Below are positions 1 through 8,685 of a stretch of 64,000 nt of DNA, in pieces (positions within the stretch are counted from its first letter, which is position 1; every line of letters begins with the position of its first letter). Location: the NCBI GenBank assembly GCA_020636435.1, contig JACJXX010000002.1, positions 2,604,001-2,668,000 of the forward strand, written 5' to 3'. The position numbers were made by a program, and so were the translations under genes. The notes beneath the pieces were generated by a model. That model had not been told where the DNA came from. It made no database searches and saw only the letters and a program-made list of their open reading frames with translations. The DNA is from Lewinellaceae bacterium. Lineage in GTDB: Bacteria > Bacteroidota > Bacteroidia > Chitinophagales > Saprospiraceae.

Positions 1-376
1 CCGCCCAGTTTATGGGCGCAGCTCCCCGGTATTTGGGCAATAGCGAACCGTGCAAATTGAAGGTGCCGTGTTCCGGCATAGCCCATACCGCTTCCGGCAA
101 CATCCGAAAGGCCACGACGACGAAGAGCCCGGCTTCTAACCGGCGCAGGTTTTCCAGAAAATCGGGCGCTTTCAGTTTGGTGGGCTGCAATACCGGAATG
201 TTCTGGGATACGGCATATTTTTTGACGGCCGGCTCCAGCAATTGCTTTTTTCCCCTGCCTCCCAATTTGTCGGTGGCGGTGACAACACCTACCACCTTAT
301 AACCGTTTTCCACTAGTATGCTCAGGGAGGGAACGGCAAATTCCGGCGTTCCCATAAATACGATCCGTAAACTCAT
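1..376 (-). CDS. fmt: Methionyl-tRNA formyltransferase, 5' part (partial)
   Basis: The minus strand reads from an ATG at 376-374 and leaves the window after 125 codons. The product opens with MSLRIVFMGTPEFAVPSL, the typical Fmt N-terminus, and contains NLHGSLLPKYRGAAPINWA close to the window edge. That motif is the formyl-tetrahydrofolate binding and catalytic signature of the formyl_trans_N domain (Asn, His and a following Asp outside the window). Fmt formylates Met-tRNA(fMet) for translation initiation in the cytoplasm. The C-terminal tRNA-binding domain would lie beyond base 1. The gene is divergent from the secreted protein starting at 441; only 64 bp separate the two starts, so that stretch must hold both promoters. 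Identification is firm; only the 3' end is missing. Confidence 0.95.
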   Translation of the reverse strand, partial: MSLRIVFMGTPEFAVPSLSILVENGYKVVGVVTATDKLGGRGKKQLLEPAVKKYAVSQNIPVLQPTKLKAPDFLENLRRLEAGLFVVVAFRMLPEAVWAMPEHGTFNLHGSLLPKYRGAAPINWA

Positions 377-440
377 ATACAATAGTAGTTGGTTTTGTTG
401 CCGACTGTTGCTATTTTAGTAGCCAAGTCCATCCCTTATT

Positions 441-1013
441 ATGATGAAAAACACGCACTCCACCTTCGTTTATGCAACACTCCTCGCCGGGGTAGTGTTG
501 CTCCTTCCCGGCCTGTGCAGGGCCAATTTGGCAAATTACTGCCATAATGACAAAGGTATTTTCCTTCCACCCGGAAATGAATTTTCGGAAAAAGACACCA
601 TACCGCCCAAAGAACGGGAAAATTTCGACAAACCATTCGGCGCTTCCGATTACGATTATACGCCTTATACGCCCGATCCGTTTTCCAACCAGGAAGACAA
701 GCCGTCAAAGGTAATTCAGCCCACCAAGGTGGATGTTGGCGACTTCAAACCCCGATTGCATAAAATACCTCAAGATTACAGCGGCTTCAAAATTGAGATA
801 AAAAAGGTTGCTAAGCCATTGTCGGGGAAGAATGATATTTTTTATCAGCACGGCAAGCTTTTCGCGGAAAAGCTTTCGGATGGTTCTATTTCTTATATGC
901 TGGGAGATTACCCTACTGCTGATGAAGCCGGCGCTTTTCTGGAAAGTTTTCTGTCCAAGCGTTATCCGGAAGCAAGGGTGGTCGAATACGAAGAGGGGAG
1001 CCGCTTGCAATAA
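441..1013 (+). CDS. Secreted protein with C-terminal SPOR-like domain
   Basis: A 190-residue protein with a clear N-terminal signal peptide (hydrophobic segment about residues 9-28, probable cleavage after a small residue near 28). Residues 30-105 are polar, Pro/Asp-rich and probably disordered. The last ~75 residues (FKIEIKKVAKPL ... LGDYPTADEAGAFLESF ... YPEARVVEYEEG) have the beta-alpha-beta rhythm of the degenerate SPOR-like domains common in Bacteroidota envelope proteins. Such domains often bind peptidoglycan. There are two adjacent ATGs (441 and 444) and either may be used. The gene stands alone between fmt (divergent) and the hydrolase 34 bp downstream, and could be co-transcribed with the latter. 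The function beyond envelope location is not known. Confidence 0.75.
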   Translation: MMKNTHSTFVYATLLAGVVLLLPGLCRANLANYCHNDKGIFLPPGNEFSEKDTIPPKERENFDKPFGASDYDYTPYTPDPFSNQEDKPSKVIQPTKVDVGDFKPRLHKIPQDYSGFKIEIKKVAKPLSGKNDIFYQHGKLFAEKLSDGSISYMLGDYPTADEAGAFLESFLSKRYPEARVVEYEEGSRLQ

Positions 1014-1047
1014 TCCGAGCTCAGCCAGCCCCTTTAAACGGTAAAAC

Positions 1048-1902
1048 ATGCAGGAGTCCGAATTCAACTGGCAGACCGAAGATGGGCTTGCCATCTGCGC
1101 GAAAGAGTGGAAGGCTGAAAAGCCAAAGGGAGTGATCTGCCTGGTCCACGGGCTCGGGGAACACATTGGCCGGTATGCCCATCTCGCCCGGTTTTTCACG
1201 GCGGAAGGGTTCAGTGTTATTGGCTACGACCGCCGGGGGCATGGCCGGTCTGAAGGGTTGAAGGGCCATGCGCCGGATTCCGAAGCCCTGCTCGACGAGG
1301 TTGCCCAATTGCTTGTCGAAGCAGAAATCCGCCATCGGGAACTTCCGGTATTTCTCTACGGGCAAAGCCAGGGCGGGCTGCTGATAGTAGCTTATGCACT
1401 CCGGAGGCACCCCAACATTCAGGGCGTTATTGCTTCTTCTCCCTGGATACGGCTGAGCTTCGAACCGCCGGCAGCCATGGTGGCGCTTGGAAAGTTGATG
1501 CACCGGATTTATCCCACCTTTTCTCAATCCAACGGCTTGAATGCCGCTCACCTTTCCAAAGACCCCGCTGTGGCACGGGCTTATGAAGAAGACCCTCTGG
1601 TTCACGACCGCATCACGGCGGCCATGGGGATGGCTATGCTGGGCTTGTCCCGCTGGTTGAACGCCTACTCCGGCCCCTTTCCGGTGCCGCTCCTTTTGAT
1701 GCATGGCACAGCCGACCGGATCACTTCGCCGGAAGCCAGCCGGGACTTTGCCGAACGCCTCCAGGGAGACGTAACCTTCAAAGCCTGGGATGGCCTCTAC
1801 CACGAGATTCACAACGAAAAGTCCAAAGACCAGGTTTTCCGGTTTGTTCTCGGTTGGCTCCTGCAGCACCAGAACATGAAAAAAATGGCCAAAGAACTGT
1901 AG
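1048..1902 (+). CDS. Alpha/beta hydrolase, monoacylglycerol lipase/lysophospholipase type
   Basis: A 284-residue cytoplasmic hydrolase of the serine aminopeptidase S33 / monoacylglycerol lipase family. It shows the HGLGEH oxyanion motif (34-39), YDRRGHGRSEG (60-70), nucleophile elbow GQSQGG with Ser107, acid Asp223 in MHGTADRIT, and the catalytic His in the segment YHEIHNE (251-257). The family usually has GHSMGG; here the His and Met are both Gln, a mild deviation. There is no signal peptide. The likely role is hydrolysis of monoacylglycerols or lysophospholipids; the exact substrate cannot be read. It ends 7 bp before the convergent glycosyltransferase gene. Confidence 0.85.
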   Translation: MQESEFNWQTEDGLAICAKEWKAEKPKGVICLVHGLGEHIGRYAHLARFFTAEGFSVIGYDRRGHGRSEGLKGHAPDSEALLDEVAQLLVEAEIRHRELPVFLYGQSQGGLLIVAYALRRHPNIQGVIASSPWIRLSFEPPAAMVALGKLMHRIYPTFSQSNGLNAAHLSKDPAVARAYEEDPLVHDRITAAMGMAMLGLSRWLNAYSGPFPVPLLLMHGTADRITSPEASRDFAERLQGDVTFKAWDGLYHEIHNEKSKDQVFRFVLGWLLQHQNMKKMAKEL

Positions 1903-1909
1903 GGGCCCC

Positions 1910-2863
1910 TTAAAAACGTTGTATAGATTCTATAATGTAAGAAGGCCTCTGTTTGATCTCGTTGTAAATATTGGAAAGGTAAATAGACATGACATACAGG
2001 TTGAGGCAGGTGGTGGCGAAAAACACAGCGATAAGTATCACCAGAAAAGTCCAGCCCGAAAAAGGCTCGCCAATATTGCCAAAAAGGTCGATGCCGGTAA
2101 ACTTAACCTTGAGCGCATTGACGATTACCCCAAGCAAAAAAACGACGGAAAAGATAAAAATCCACAACAAGAGGCTGCGCAGGAAAGTCGTAAACGACGT
2201 GATGGCAACCAGAGAGGTGCGAAAACGGTCGGAGAACGACTCGTTGATGTCCGGCTTAAGTGGCATATCCGTTTCCAGAAACGCCGTCTTGTAGCCAACG
2301 ATGGAATAGATGGCCTTCATGTACCGCAGGTTTTCCCGCAGCCGCAGCAGGGAGTTCAGCGCCCTGCGGGAAATGATCCGGGTATTGTGGGCCATTTCGT
2401 CGATCTGCAGGTTGGAGTAGTGCCTGAGTATGGAGTAGAACAGCTTGTACAATGGCTGAAACCTGAAGCCCACCTGCCGGCCTTTGGCCCGAAGGTAGAC
2501 AATGTCGAAATGTTCCCTGGTTTTCTCAAACAGTTGCAGCGCCAGGTTCGGCTGCTGATAGAATTCGAATTCAAAGATCACGGTGTAGTCCCCGTTGGCA
2601 CGGTCCAGGCCGGCCAAAACGGCGTGGTTTTTATTGGTGGTGCGGGAAAGGTTGAGCAGGAATATGTTTTGTTTCAGCGCATCCGGCAATGGTTCTATGA
2701 AAGGCGCAACCGGAATGCTGAGGTTGTTGTTTACCAATACAACCTCAAAGTCCGAAAAATGCTCCGTTAATACAGGGTGCAAATTGGACAGGTATTCCGG
2801 GAGCAGTTCCAGTTCGCGTGGATGGTGGATAACGCCAACTATGGATATGAAGCTGTTGTACAT
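1910..2863 (-). CDS. Family 2 glycosyltransferase with C-terminal membrane segments
   Basis: From the ATG at 2863 (MYNSFISIVGVIHH) the product is 317 residues. A start further upstream would add an unlikely repeat-encoded peptide, so 2863 is preferred. The first ~215 residues are a GT-A fold of the DPM/GtrB type: VVLVNNN near the nucleotide site, NHAVLAGLDRANGDYTVIFEFEF replacing the usual DADLQ at the metal site, and the conserved pattern of arginines after FRFQPLYKLF. The last ~90 residues hold two hydrophobic helices, as in undecaprenyl-phosphate sugar transferases. The normal DxD metal ligand is degenerate (EFEF), which is odd and may mean altered metal use. It probably acts at the cytoplasmic face of the inner membrane in envelope glycan synthesis. 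Confidence 0.75.
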   Translation of the reverse strand: MYNSFISIVGVIHHPRELELLPEYLSNLHPVLTEHFSDFEVVLVNNNLSIPVAPFIEPLPDALKQNIFLLNLSRTTNKNHAVLAGLDRANGDYTVIFEFEFYQQPNLALQLFEKTREHFDIVYLRAKGRQVGFRFQPLYKLFYSILRHYSNLQIDEMAHNTRIISRRALNSLLRLRENLRYMKAIYSIVGYKTAFLETDMPLKPDINESFSDRFRTSLVAITSFTTFLRSLLLWIFIFSVVFLLGVIVNALKVKFTGIDLFGNIGEPFSGWTFLVILIAVFFATTCLNLYVMSIYLSNIYNEIKQRPSYIIESIQRF

Positions 2864-3117
2864 GGATATGGTTGATTGGTTGATAAGTTGATTGGGTTCG
2901 CAGGCCACTTAACCAACTAGTCAGCCAATCAACTAAAACAGGCGAAAATTAGCCAATTGAAAGGACACTTCCAAAGCCTCCTGGCGGGCGGATGAGGCGC
3001 AAAAAAAGCTAAATTCACAGGTTTTTGATATAAAAAGCCCTGTTTTTTAGGTTTTTAGTTTTAAATGATACGCCAAGGCCTTATATTTCGTAAATTAATT
3101 AGAGGCGTAATTGAGAA
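2864..3117. repeat. Intergenic region with inverted repeat AGTTGATTGG/CCAATCAACT
   Basis: 254 bp between divergent genes. A 10-bp perfect inverted repeat (2886-2895 and 2925-2934) sits in a run of GATTGGTTGATAAG-like short repeats just upstream of the glycosyltransferase start. The right half is AT-rich and must hold the exporter promoter; TATATTTC at 3082-3089 is one base from the Bacteroidota -7 consensus. No coding potential and no double-glycine leader peptide was found here. Confidence 0.4.
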
Positions 3118-5307
3118 ATGCCACGTAAATTTCCGTTCTACCAGCAATTAGACGCCATGGACTGCGGGGCGACCTGCCTGAGAATGATCTCCCGCCACTT
3201 CGGCAGGTACTATTCTCTGGAGTACCTCAGAGAGCTCACTTACATGGGCAAGCAGGGGGTCACTCTTCTGGGCATTAGCGATGCCGCCGAACACATCGGC
3301 CTGCAGTCTCTGGCGGTAAAGACAACCTATGACCGGTTGTCGAGGGACATTCCTATGCCCTGTGTGGCTCATTGGCGGCAGGAGCACTTCGTGGTCGTGT
3401 ACAAGGTTAATCAGGATTACGCCTGGATTGCCGACCCCGCTTCCGGCAAGTTCAAGCTGACCCGGGAAGAGTTTCTGGAAAACTGGGTGAGCGATGTGGA
3501 AGAAGGAGAGGGGCTGGGCGTGTTATTGCTGCTCGAAACATCTCCGGAGTTCTTCGCCCGCGACGGAGAAATGATGGACAAGTCGGGCTTTGGATACGTT
3601 TTGTCCTATTTTAAGAAGTACCGCCCCCTCATCATCCAACTCGTTGTCGGATTATTCCTGGGAACCCTGCTTCAGGTCACTTTCCCCTTCCTCATGAAGG
3701 CTATTGTCGACCGGGGAATCGACACCGAAGACCTCGGGTTCATCCAGATCATCCTGTTCGCTCAACTGATCCTTTTCGCCACACAGCTGGCGGTCGAACA
3801 ATTCCGGAGCTGGATTCTGCTGCACGTAGGGATTCGGGTCAACATCAGCCTGATATCAGATTTTTTGATCAAGCTTACCCGGCTGCCCATCAAATTCTTT
3901 GATTCCAAGATTTCCGGAGACCTGATGCAGCGCATTGCCGACCACGAAAGGGTTCAGCGGTTTTTGACGTCCACTTCCCTTGTGTCGATCTTCACCTTTG
4001 TCAATTTCCTGGCCTTCTCTTTTGTCCTCTTTCTGTGGCACAAGCTGGTGTTCGCCATATTCTTCGGCGGAACCATGCTCTACCTGGGCTGGGTGTTCTT
4101 CTTCCAGCGCATGCGAAGGGAACTCGACTACAAGCGCTTCGACCAGTCGTCCGACAACCAGAGCAACCTGATAGAACTGATCAACGGAATGCAGGAAATC
4201 AAACTGCACAACGCTGAAAAACAGAAAAGATGGGCCTGGGAACGCATACAAGCCCGCTTGTTCCGCACATCGATCAGCTCTCTGCGCATCGGCCAATTAC
4301 AACGGGCCGGGGCTTCTTTCTTCAATGAAACGAAAAACCTGCTCATTACTTTTGTCGTGGCTCAGGCCGTTATCAAAGGAGACATGACCCTGGGCATGCT
4401 GCTGGCCGTCCAGTACATTATCGGGCAGTTGAATTCCCCGCTGAGCAACCTCGTTGATTTCCTGCGCGAAATGCAGGAGGCCAAGATCAGCCTGGAGCGG
4501 ATGAACGAAATCCACTCCAAAGAAGACGAGGAGCACGCCGGCGAAAAAATCCTCTTGCTCCCCGAGTCCGGAGACCTCATTTTCGAGAAGGTTTCCTTCC
4601 AGTACAACGGCCCTCACTCGCCGAATGTGCTGAAAAATATCAGCCTCCGTGTGCCGAAGGGAGAAACCACCGCCATTGTCGGCACCAGCGGAAGCGGAAA
4701 AACCACCATGCTGAAATTGCTGCTGAATATATACCAGCCAACGCAAGGGGCCATCCGCCTGGGCGATATCAACCTTTCCAACATCGACAACCGGCTCTGG
4801 CGAAGCAAATGCGGAGTGGTCATGCAGGACGGCTATATATTCTACGACTCGATTGCCAAGAACATCGCGCTGGGCGATGAAATCATCGATAAAAGAAAAC
4901 TGTTGAAAGCCGTCAAGGTGGCCAATATTCAGAGCTTCGTCGAATCCCTGCCCCTGGGATATAATACCAAGATCGGACAGGAAGGCCTGGGGTTGAGCCA
5001 GGGGCAGAAACAACGCCTGCTAATCGCCCGGGCCGTCTACAAGAACCCGGAATACATATTTTTTGACGAAGCTACCACCGCCCTCGACGCTTACAACGAG
5101 ATGGTTATCATGGAAAACCTCGAGGAATTTTTCTACGGCAGGACGGTGGTCACCGTTGCCCACCGCCTGAGCACGGTTATGAATGCCGACAATATTGTAG
5201 TCCTGGAGGGAGGAGAGATCGTAGAACAGGGGACGCACGATGAACTCACCTACCTTCGGGGCGCCTACTACCAGTTGGTCCGCAACCAGTTGGAATTAGG
5301 TGCATAA
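3118..5307 (+). CDS. Peptidase-domain ABC exporter (C39 peptidase + permease + ATPase)
   Basis: A 729-residue type-1 secretion/bacteriocin ABC transporter. Residues 1-~130 are a C39 double-glycine leader peptidase with Gln10, catalytic Cys16 (QLDAMDCGATC), His90 (QEHFVVVY) and Asp106 (ADPASG), so the protease looks active. About 160-460 is the six-helix exporter membrane domain. The C-terminal ATPase has Walker A GTSGSGKTT near 522, signature LSQGQKQRL near 625, Walker B FFDEAT near 647 and a switch His. It is expected to cleave leader peptides at GG and export the cargo across the inner membrane together with the HlyD-like adaptor 20 bp downstream. No precursor peptide is visible next to it, so its cargo is unknown and may be encoded elsewhere. 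Confidence 0.93.
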   Translation: MPRKFPFYQQLDAMDCGATCLRMISRHFGRYYSLEYLRELTYMGKQGVTLLGISDAAEHIGLQSLAVKTTYDRLSRDIPMPCVAHWRQEHFVVVYKVNQDYAWIADPASGKFKLTREEFLENWVSDVEEGEGLGVLLLLETSPEFFARDGEMMDKSGFGYVLSYFKKYRPLIIQLVVGLFLGTLLQVTFPFLMKAIVDRGIDTEDLGFIQIILFAQLILFATQLAVEQFRSWILLHVGIRVNISLISDFLIKLTRLPIKFFDSKISGDLMQRIADHERVQRFLTSTSLVSIFTFVNFLAFSFVLFLWHKLVFAIFFGGTMLYLGWVFFFQRMRRELDYKRFDQSSDNQSNLIELINGMQEIKLHNAEKQKRWAWERIQARLFRTSISSLRIGQLQRAGASFFNETKNLLITFVVAQAVIKGDMTLGMLLAVQYIIGQLNSPLSNLVDFLREMQEAKISLERMNEIHSKEDEEHAGEKILLLPESGDLIFEKVSFQYNGPHSPNVLKNISLRVPKGETTAIVGTSGSGKTTMLKLLLNIYQPTQGAIRLGDINLSNIDNRLWRSKCGVVMQDGYIFYDSIAKNIALGDEIIDKRKLLKAVKVANIQSFVESLPLGYNTKIGQEGLGLSQGQKQRLLIARAVYKNPEYIFFDEATTALDAYNEMVIMENLEEFFYGRTVVTVAHRLSTVMNADNIVVLEGGEIVEQGTHDELTYLRGAYYQLVRNQLELGA

Positions 5308-5327
5308 TCCTAAAAGCTTCGCCGAAG

Positions 5328-6626
5328 ATGCAGGAATACGAGAAAATTGAAATTCGAAGCGAGGACGTTCAGGAAATCCTGGGCACGCCTCCTGGCTGGA
5401 TGGCGCGTTACGGAACGCTCTTTGCCTTCGTGGTGATTGTGGTGGTGGGCTGGGTGGGCTTTTTGCTTAAATACCCGGATACGGTCGAGTCGAACATTAC
5501 CGTTACTACCACTGACCCTCCCAAAAGGCTGGTCACGGAAAGCCGCGGCAGGGTCAAAAAGGTGTTTGCGAGCAACGAACAGGTAGTGTCCGCCGGGGAG
5601 GTGTTGATCGTCTTCGACAACAATGCCAGCCTCGAGGATGTCCTCACCCTGGAAACCGCCATCATGGCGGTAGGCAATGCCCCCTCCGATTCGGCCTTGC
5701 TGGCTTTTTCTCTTCCGGGAAATGTGGTCCTGGGCGAGATCAAAGAGGAGATGTACGATTTTTACCGCCGCCAGCAGGACATGAACCAGTATCTCTCCAA
5801 CCCCTATGACAACCTCAACATCCAACAGCTCAATAAAGAACTGGGTAAAATCCAGAGCATGATCCGCAGCGACCGGGAGCGGTGGGCCAACATTGACCGG
5901 CAGATCGAATCGGTGGAAAAGCGGCTTCGCCGGGAAGAACAACTTTCCGAAGAGAACCTGCTGGCCGAAGAGCGGGTTTCCCGCACCCGGGAAGAACTGC
6001 TGAGCCTGCGGCGGGGCAGGGAAGGCATTGAATCCTCCATCAAAAGCAAGGAACTGGATATGGACGGCCTCCGTTCCGAAATGAGCGGTGTCCGGCAGGT
6101 GACCAAAGAGGGACGGCAGGAATCGGCCATTGCTCTGCGGGAAAGCTTTCAGGCGTTGCAAAAAGCCGTCGAAGAATGGAAGCGGAAGTACGTGATCAGT
6201 TCTCCCATCGACGGAATCGTTTCTTTCAACCTGGAGAGCATCAGTGAACAGCAGTTTGTGGAAGGAAACCGGGAGATCGGCGTGGTCGTGCCCCTGAAAC
6301 GGCAAAAAACCAAAGGTTTTGTGCAGGTCGATATGTCCCGCTCAGGCAAGATTCGCCCCGGGCAGAAAGTGGTCGTCAGGCTGGACAGTTATTCCTACGC
6401 CGAATACGGGGCAATCGAAGCCACCGTGGAAAAGAAAAGCCAGGTGCCCATCGACGGCAACATCATCGTTGAAGTGAGCTTTAAAGATGACCTGGTAACC
6501 ACCCTGGGCAAAAGGATAGAAGCCTCCCGCGAGATGAAGGGCAAAGCCCTTATCATCACCAACGACAAACGGTTCATCGAACGGGTGTTCGAGCGGGTGC
6601 GCAGCAGGGTGGTTCCGGTTGACTGA
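5328..6626 (+). CDS. HlyD-family membrane fusion protein
   Basis: A 432-residue periplasmic adaptor. It has a short cytoplasmic N-terminus, one transmembrane helix at about 27-47, a first half-lipoyl/barrel segment (RLVTESRGRVKKVFASNEQVVSAG), a long coiled coil about 145-275 rich in Glu/Arg/Leu, then the second lipoyl half (YVISSPIDGIVSF) and the HlyD_D23-like beta-barrel (GQKVVVRLDSY). It starts 20 bp after the peptidase-ABC exporter and certainly forms an operon with it; together with an outer-membrane TolC-type protein, not in this window, they would make a type-1 secretion machine. Confidence 0.9.
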   Translation: MQEYEKIEIRSEDVQEILGTPPGWMARYGTLFAFVVIVVVGWVGFLLKYPDTVESNITVTTTDPPKRLVTESRGRVKKVFASNEQVVSAGEVLIVFDNNASLEDVLTLETAIMAVGNAPSDSALLAFSLPGNVVLGEIKEEMYDFYRRQQDMNQYLSNPYDNLNIQQLNKELGKIQSMIRSDRERWANIDRQIESVEKRLRREEQLSEENLLAEERVSRTREELLSLRRGREGIESSIKSKELDMDGLRSEMSGVRQVTKEGRQESAIALRESFQALQKAVEEWKRKYVISSPIDGIVSFNLESISEQQFVEGNREIGVVVPLKRQKTKGFVQVDMSRSGKIRPGQKVVVRLDSYSYAEYGAIEATVEKKSQVPIDGNIIVEVSFKDDLVTTLGKRIEASREMKGKALIITNDKRFIERVFERVRSRVVPVD

Positions 6627-6633
6627 TGGGCTG

Positions 6634-6696
6634 AGAAGGAATGAATTGATGAAGGAATGATAATAGCAAAGCTTTTAATCATTCCCTCATTCCTTC
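6634..6696. terminator. Bidirectional hairpin between exporter operon and lpdA
   Basis: The arms GAAGGAATGA (6634-6643) and TCATTCCTTC (6687-6696) are perfectly complementary, and inside them GGAATGAT pairs with ATCATTCC. It sits between two convergent genes, directly against the lpdA stop codon. This fits a shared terminator or stabilising hairpin, although the T-tract is weak. Confidence 0.5.
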
Positions 6697-8097
6697 CTAC
6701 AAGTGGATCACCTCGCCGTAAGCCGCCGCGGCAGCCTCCATCACCGCTTCGCTCATGGTGGGGTGGGGGTGGACCGTCTTGATGATCTCGTGGCCGGTGG
6801 TTTCCAGCTTGCGGGCGGCAACCACTTCCGCGATCATTTCGGTGACGTTGTAACCGACCATGTGCGCGCCGAGGAACTCCCCGTATTTGGCGTCGAAGAT
6901 CACTTTAACAAACCCTTCCTTGGCGCCGGCGGCGCTGGCCTTGCCGGAAGCTGAAAAGGGAAACCTGCCCACTTTGACCTCATACCCGGCGTCCTTGGCC
7001 GCTTGTTCGGTGTATCCTACCGAAGCCACCTCGGGGCTGCAGTACGTACAGGATGGGATGTTGTTGTAATCAAGGGGGTGCGGGTTCATGCCCGCGATCT
7101 TTTCTACGCAAATGATCCCTTCAGCGCTTGCCACATGAGCCAGGGCCGGGCCGGGCACCACGTCTCCGATTGCGTAGATGCCGGCTACGTTGGTCTGGTA
7201 ATATTCGTTGACTTTGATCATGCCCCGGTCGGTTTCAATGCCCAGCGCCTCCAGGCCGATATTCTCGGTATTGGGCGTCACGCCGGCGGCGGAAAGGACG
7301 ATGTCGCATTTGATCTCCTGGGTTTCGCCTGTTTTGCGGTTCTTGGCCATCACTTTGCAGCCGCGGCCTTTGGTATCCACCGATTCTACAGAAGTATTGC
7401 CCAATACTTCGATGCCCTTCTTTTTGTAGATTTTCCCCAGCTCTTTGGAAATATCGGGGTCTTCGCGGGGAACCAGGCCCTGCTCCAGAAATTCCACAAC
7501 CGTTACTTCGGTGCCTATGGAATGGTAAAAATAAGCGAACTCAACTCCGATAGCCCCTGCGCCGACCACGACCATCTTCTTGGGTTGTTTTTCCAGGCTC
7601 ATGGCCTTGCGGTATTCGATCACATTTTTTCCGTCAATCGGCAGGCTGGGCAGTTCCTTTGCCCTGCCGCCGGTGGCAATGATGATGTGCTCGGCGCTGT
7701 ACTCTTTTGTCTTGCCTTCAGCGTCGGTCACTTCCACTTTTTTGCCCCGGGCTACTTTCCCGTTCCCGTCAATGACGGTGATCTTATTTTTGCGGAACAG
7801 AAAATTGATGCCTTTGCTCATGCCATCGGCTACGCCGCGGCTTCGCTTGATCATTCCTTCAAAATTGGGAGACGCTTTGTCTACGTTTATGCCATAATCC
7901 TGGGCATGTTGTATGTATTCGAAAACCTGAGCGCTTTTCAACAGCGCCTTGGTAGGAATACAGCCCCAGTTCAGGCAGATGCCGCCCAGCGATTCCCGCT
8001 CAACAACGGCAACTTTCATTCCCAGCTGAGAGGCACGGATAGCCGCAACGTAACCGCCGGGGCCGCTCCCAATAACAATGAGGTCAAATTTGTCCAT
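6697..8097 (-). CDS. lpdA: Dihydrolipoyl dehydrogenase (E3)
   Basis: A 466-residue flavoprotein disulfide reductase. N-terminal FAD motif VIGSGPGGYVAA (8-19), redox disulfide Cys41/Cys46 in GGICLNWGCIPTK, NAD motif VVGAGAIGVEFAYF near 177, second FAD motif YAIGDV near 312, and C-terminal active-site HPHPTMSEA with the His-Glu pair. It reoxidises dihydrolipoamide of pyruvate, 2-oxoglutarate or branched-chain dehydrogenases and glycine cleavage, passing electrons to NAD+. No E1/E2 genes lie beside it, so it probably serves several complexes. Length and motifs are canonical. A perfect -7 box (TATATTTG) lies 76 nt upstream of the start. Confidence 0.97.
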   Translation of the reverse strand: MDKFDLIVIGSGPGGYVAAIRASQLGMKVAVVERESLGGICLNWGCIPTKALLKSAQVFEYIQHAQDYGINVDKASPNFEGMIKRSRGVADGMSKGINFLFRKNKITVIDGNGKVARGKKVEVTDAEGKTKEYSAEHIIIATGGRAKELPSLPIDGKNVIEYRKAMSLEKQPKKMVVVGAGAIGVEFAYFYHSIGTEVTVVEFLEQGLVPREDPDISKELGKIYKKKGIEVLGNTSVESVDTKGRGCKVMAKNRKTGETQEIKCDIVLSAAGVTPNTENIGLEALGIETDRGMIKVNEYYQTNVAGIYAIGDVVPGPALAHVASAEGIICVEKIAGMNPHPLDYNNIPSCTYCSPEVASVGYTEQAAKDAGYEVKVGRFPFSASGKASAAGAKEGFVKVIFDAKYGEFLGAHMVGYNVTEMIAEVVAARKLETTGHEIIKTVHPHPTMSEAVMEAAAAAYGEVIHL

Positions 8098-8173
8098 ATC
8101 GGTTGCTTTATTTAAAATTGGCTAATGTCTGCAAAATGGCAACAAGCGCCGGCCTGGCAATGTTTGCCGCCTG

Positions 8174-8181
8174 CAAATATA
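8174..8181 (-). promoter_or_regulatory. Candidate Bacteroidota -7 box for lpdA
   Basis: The minus strand reads TATATTTG, a perfect match to TAnnTTTG, 76 nt before the lpdA ATG. No convincing TTG -33 element was found at the expected distance, so confidence is moderate. Confidence 0.4.
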
Positions 8182-8244
8182 CTCAGTTCTTTGCCTATGG
8201 CGAAATAAGAGCGGCGGGCATCGCCCTCAGCATGGCGCCAAAAT

Positions 8245-8273
8245 AAAAAAACCCCGCTACATTTGCGCAGCGG
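8245..8273 (-). terminator. Rho-independent-like terminator (minus), possible small RNA end
   Basis: On the minus strand a CCGCT/AGCGG stem is followed directly by GGGGTTTTTTT. No minus-strand gene ends here: the nearest upstream one already has its own terminator at 8572-8607. It may therefore end a short untranslated transcript that begins somewhere in 8280-8560. Confidence 0.45.
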
Positions 8274-8571
8274 AGCTCATCTTAACTTGCTGATACTTAA
8301 AATCTTTATATGAGAAAAGGCTCATTTTTTAACAGGATGCAAAAAGAAAAGAAGCTCGATTGCCTGTCCGGTTTTTGAACAAGATGTGGATGGGAGAAAA
8401 TCAACGGGATAGGGCTCCTAAATGCCTTCTTTGCCTTTCAGGGATAAAAATAAAGGATTCAGCTAGTCCTTTCCAAAAAAAAACACTGCCAATTTGTCGG
8501 ATAGCAAAATGATGAAGGATGTAATTCTTTTGATTAAAATACTGTTGGTCAATACTTAATGTAGTATAGAA
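8274..8571. other. Intergenic stretch without recognisable gene
   Basis: About 300 bp of AT-rich sequence bounded by two minus-strand terminator-like hairpins. No reading frame with protein character was seen. The bounded layout suggests a possible small RNA on the minus strand, but no known RNA family was recognised. Confidence 0.3.
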
Positions 8572-8607
8572 AAAAAAATTAAAAAGCCCCTTTCCACAAA
8601 AGGGGCT
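8572..8607 (-). terminator. Rho-independent terminator of lipoprotein gene
   Basis: The minus strand has stem AGCCCCTTT/AAAGGGGCT (8585-8593 with 8599-8607) followed by a long T-rich tract. It lies about 80 bp after the stop of the lipoprotein at 8686-9246. Confidence 0.7.
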
Positions 8608-8685
8608 GATAACCAGAGGCTAAAAACTTTTAGCCCATGGCATGTTTTTTTTATTTTTTAATCACTGCCTATGCCTCGCGCGTCT

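Noticed and set aside
1919..2770. Long antisense frames opposite the glycosyltransferase, exporter, gdhA, S8, dnaG, OmpA and other genes
   Set aside because: They are shadows created by codon bias in GC-rich genes; no start signals or protein-like motifs.
2941..3117. Possible double-glycine leader peptide beside the C39 exporter
   Set aside because: No open frame with a leader-like sequence on either strand in the gap, nor between 6626 and 6697.
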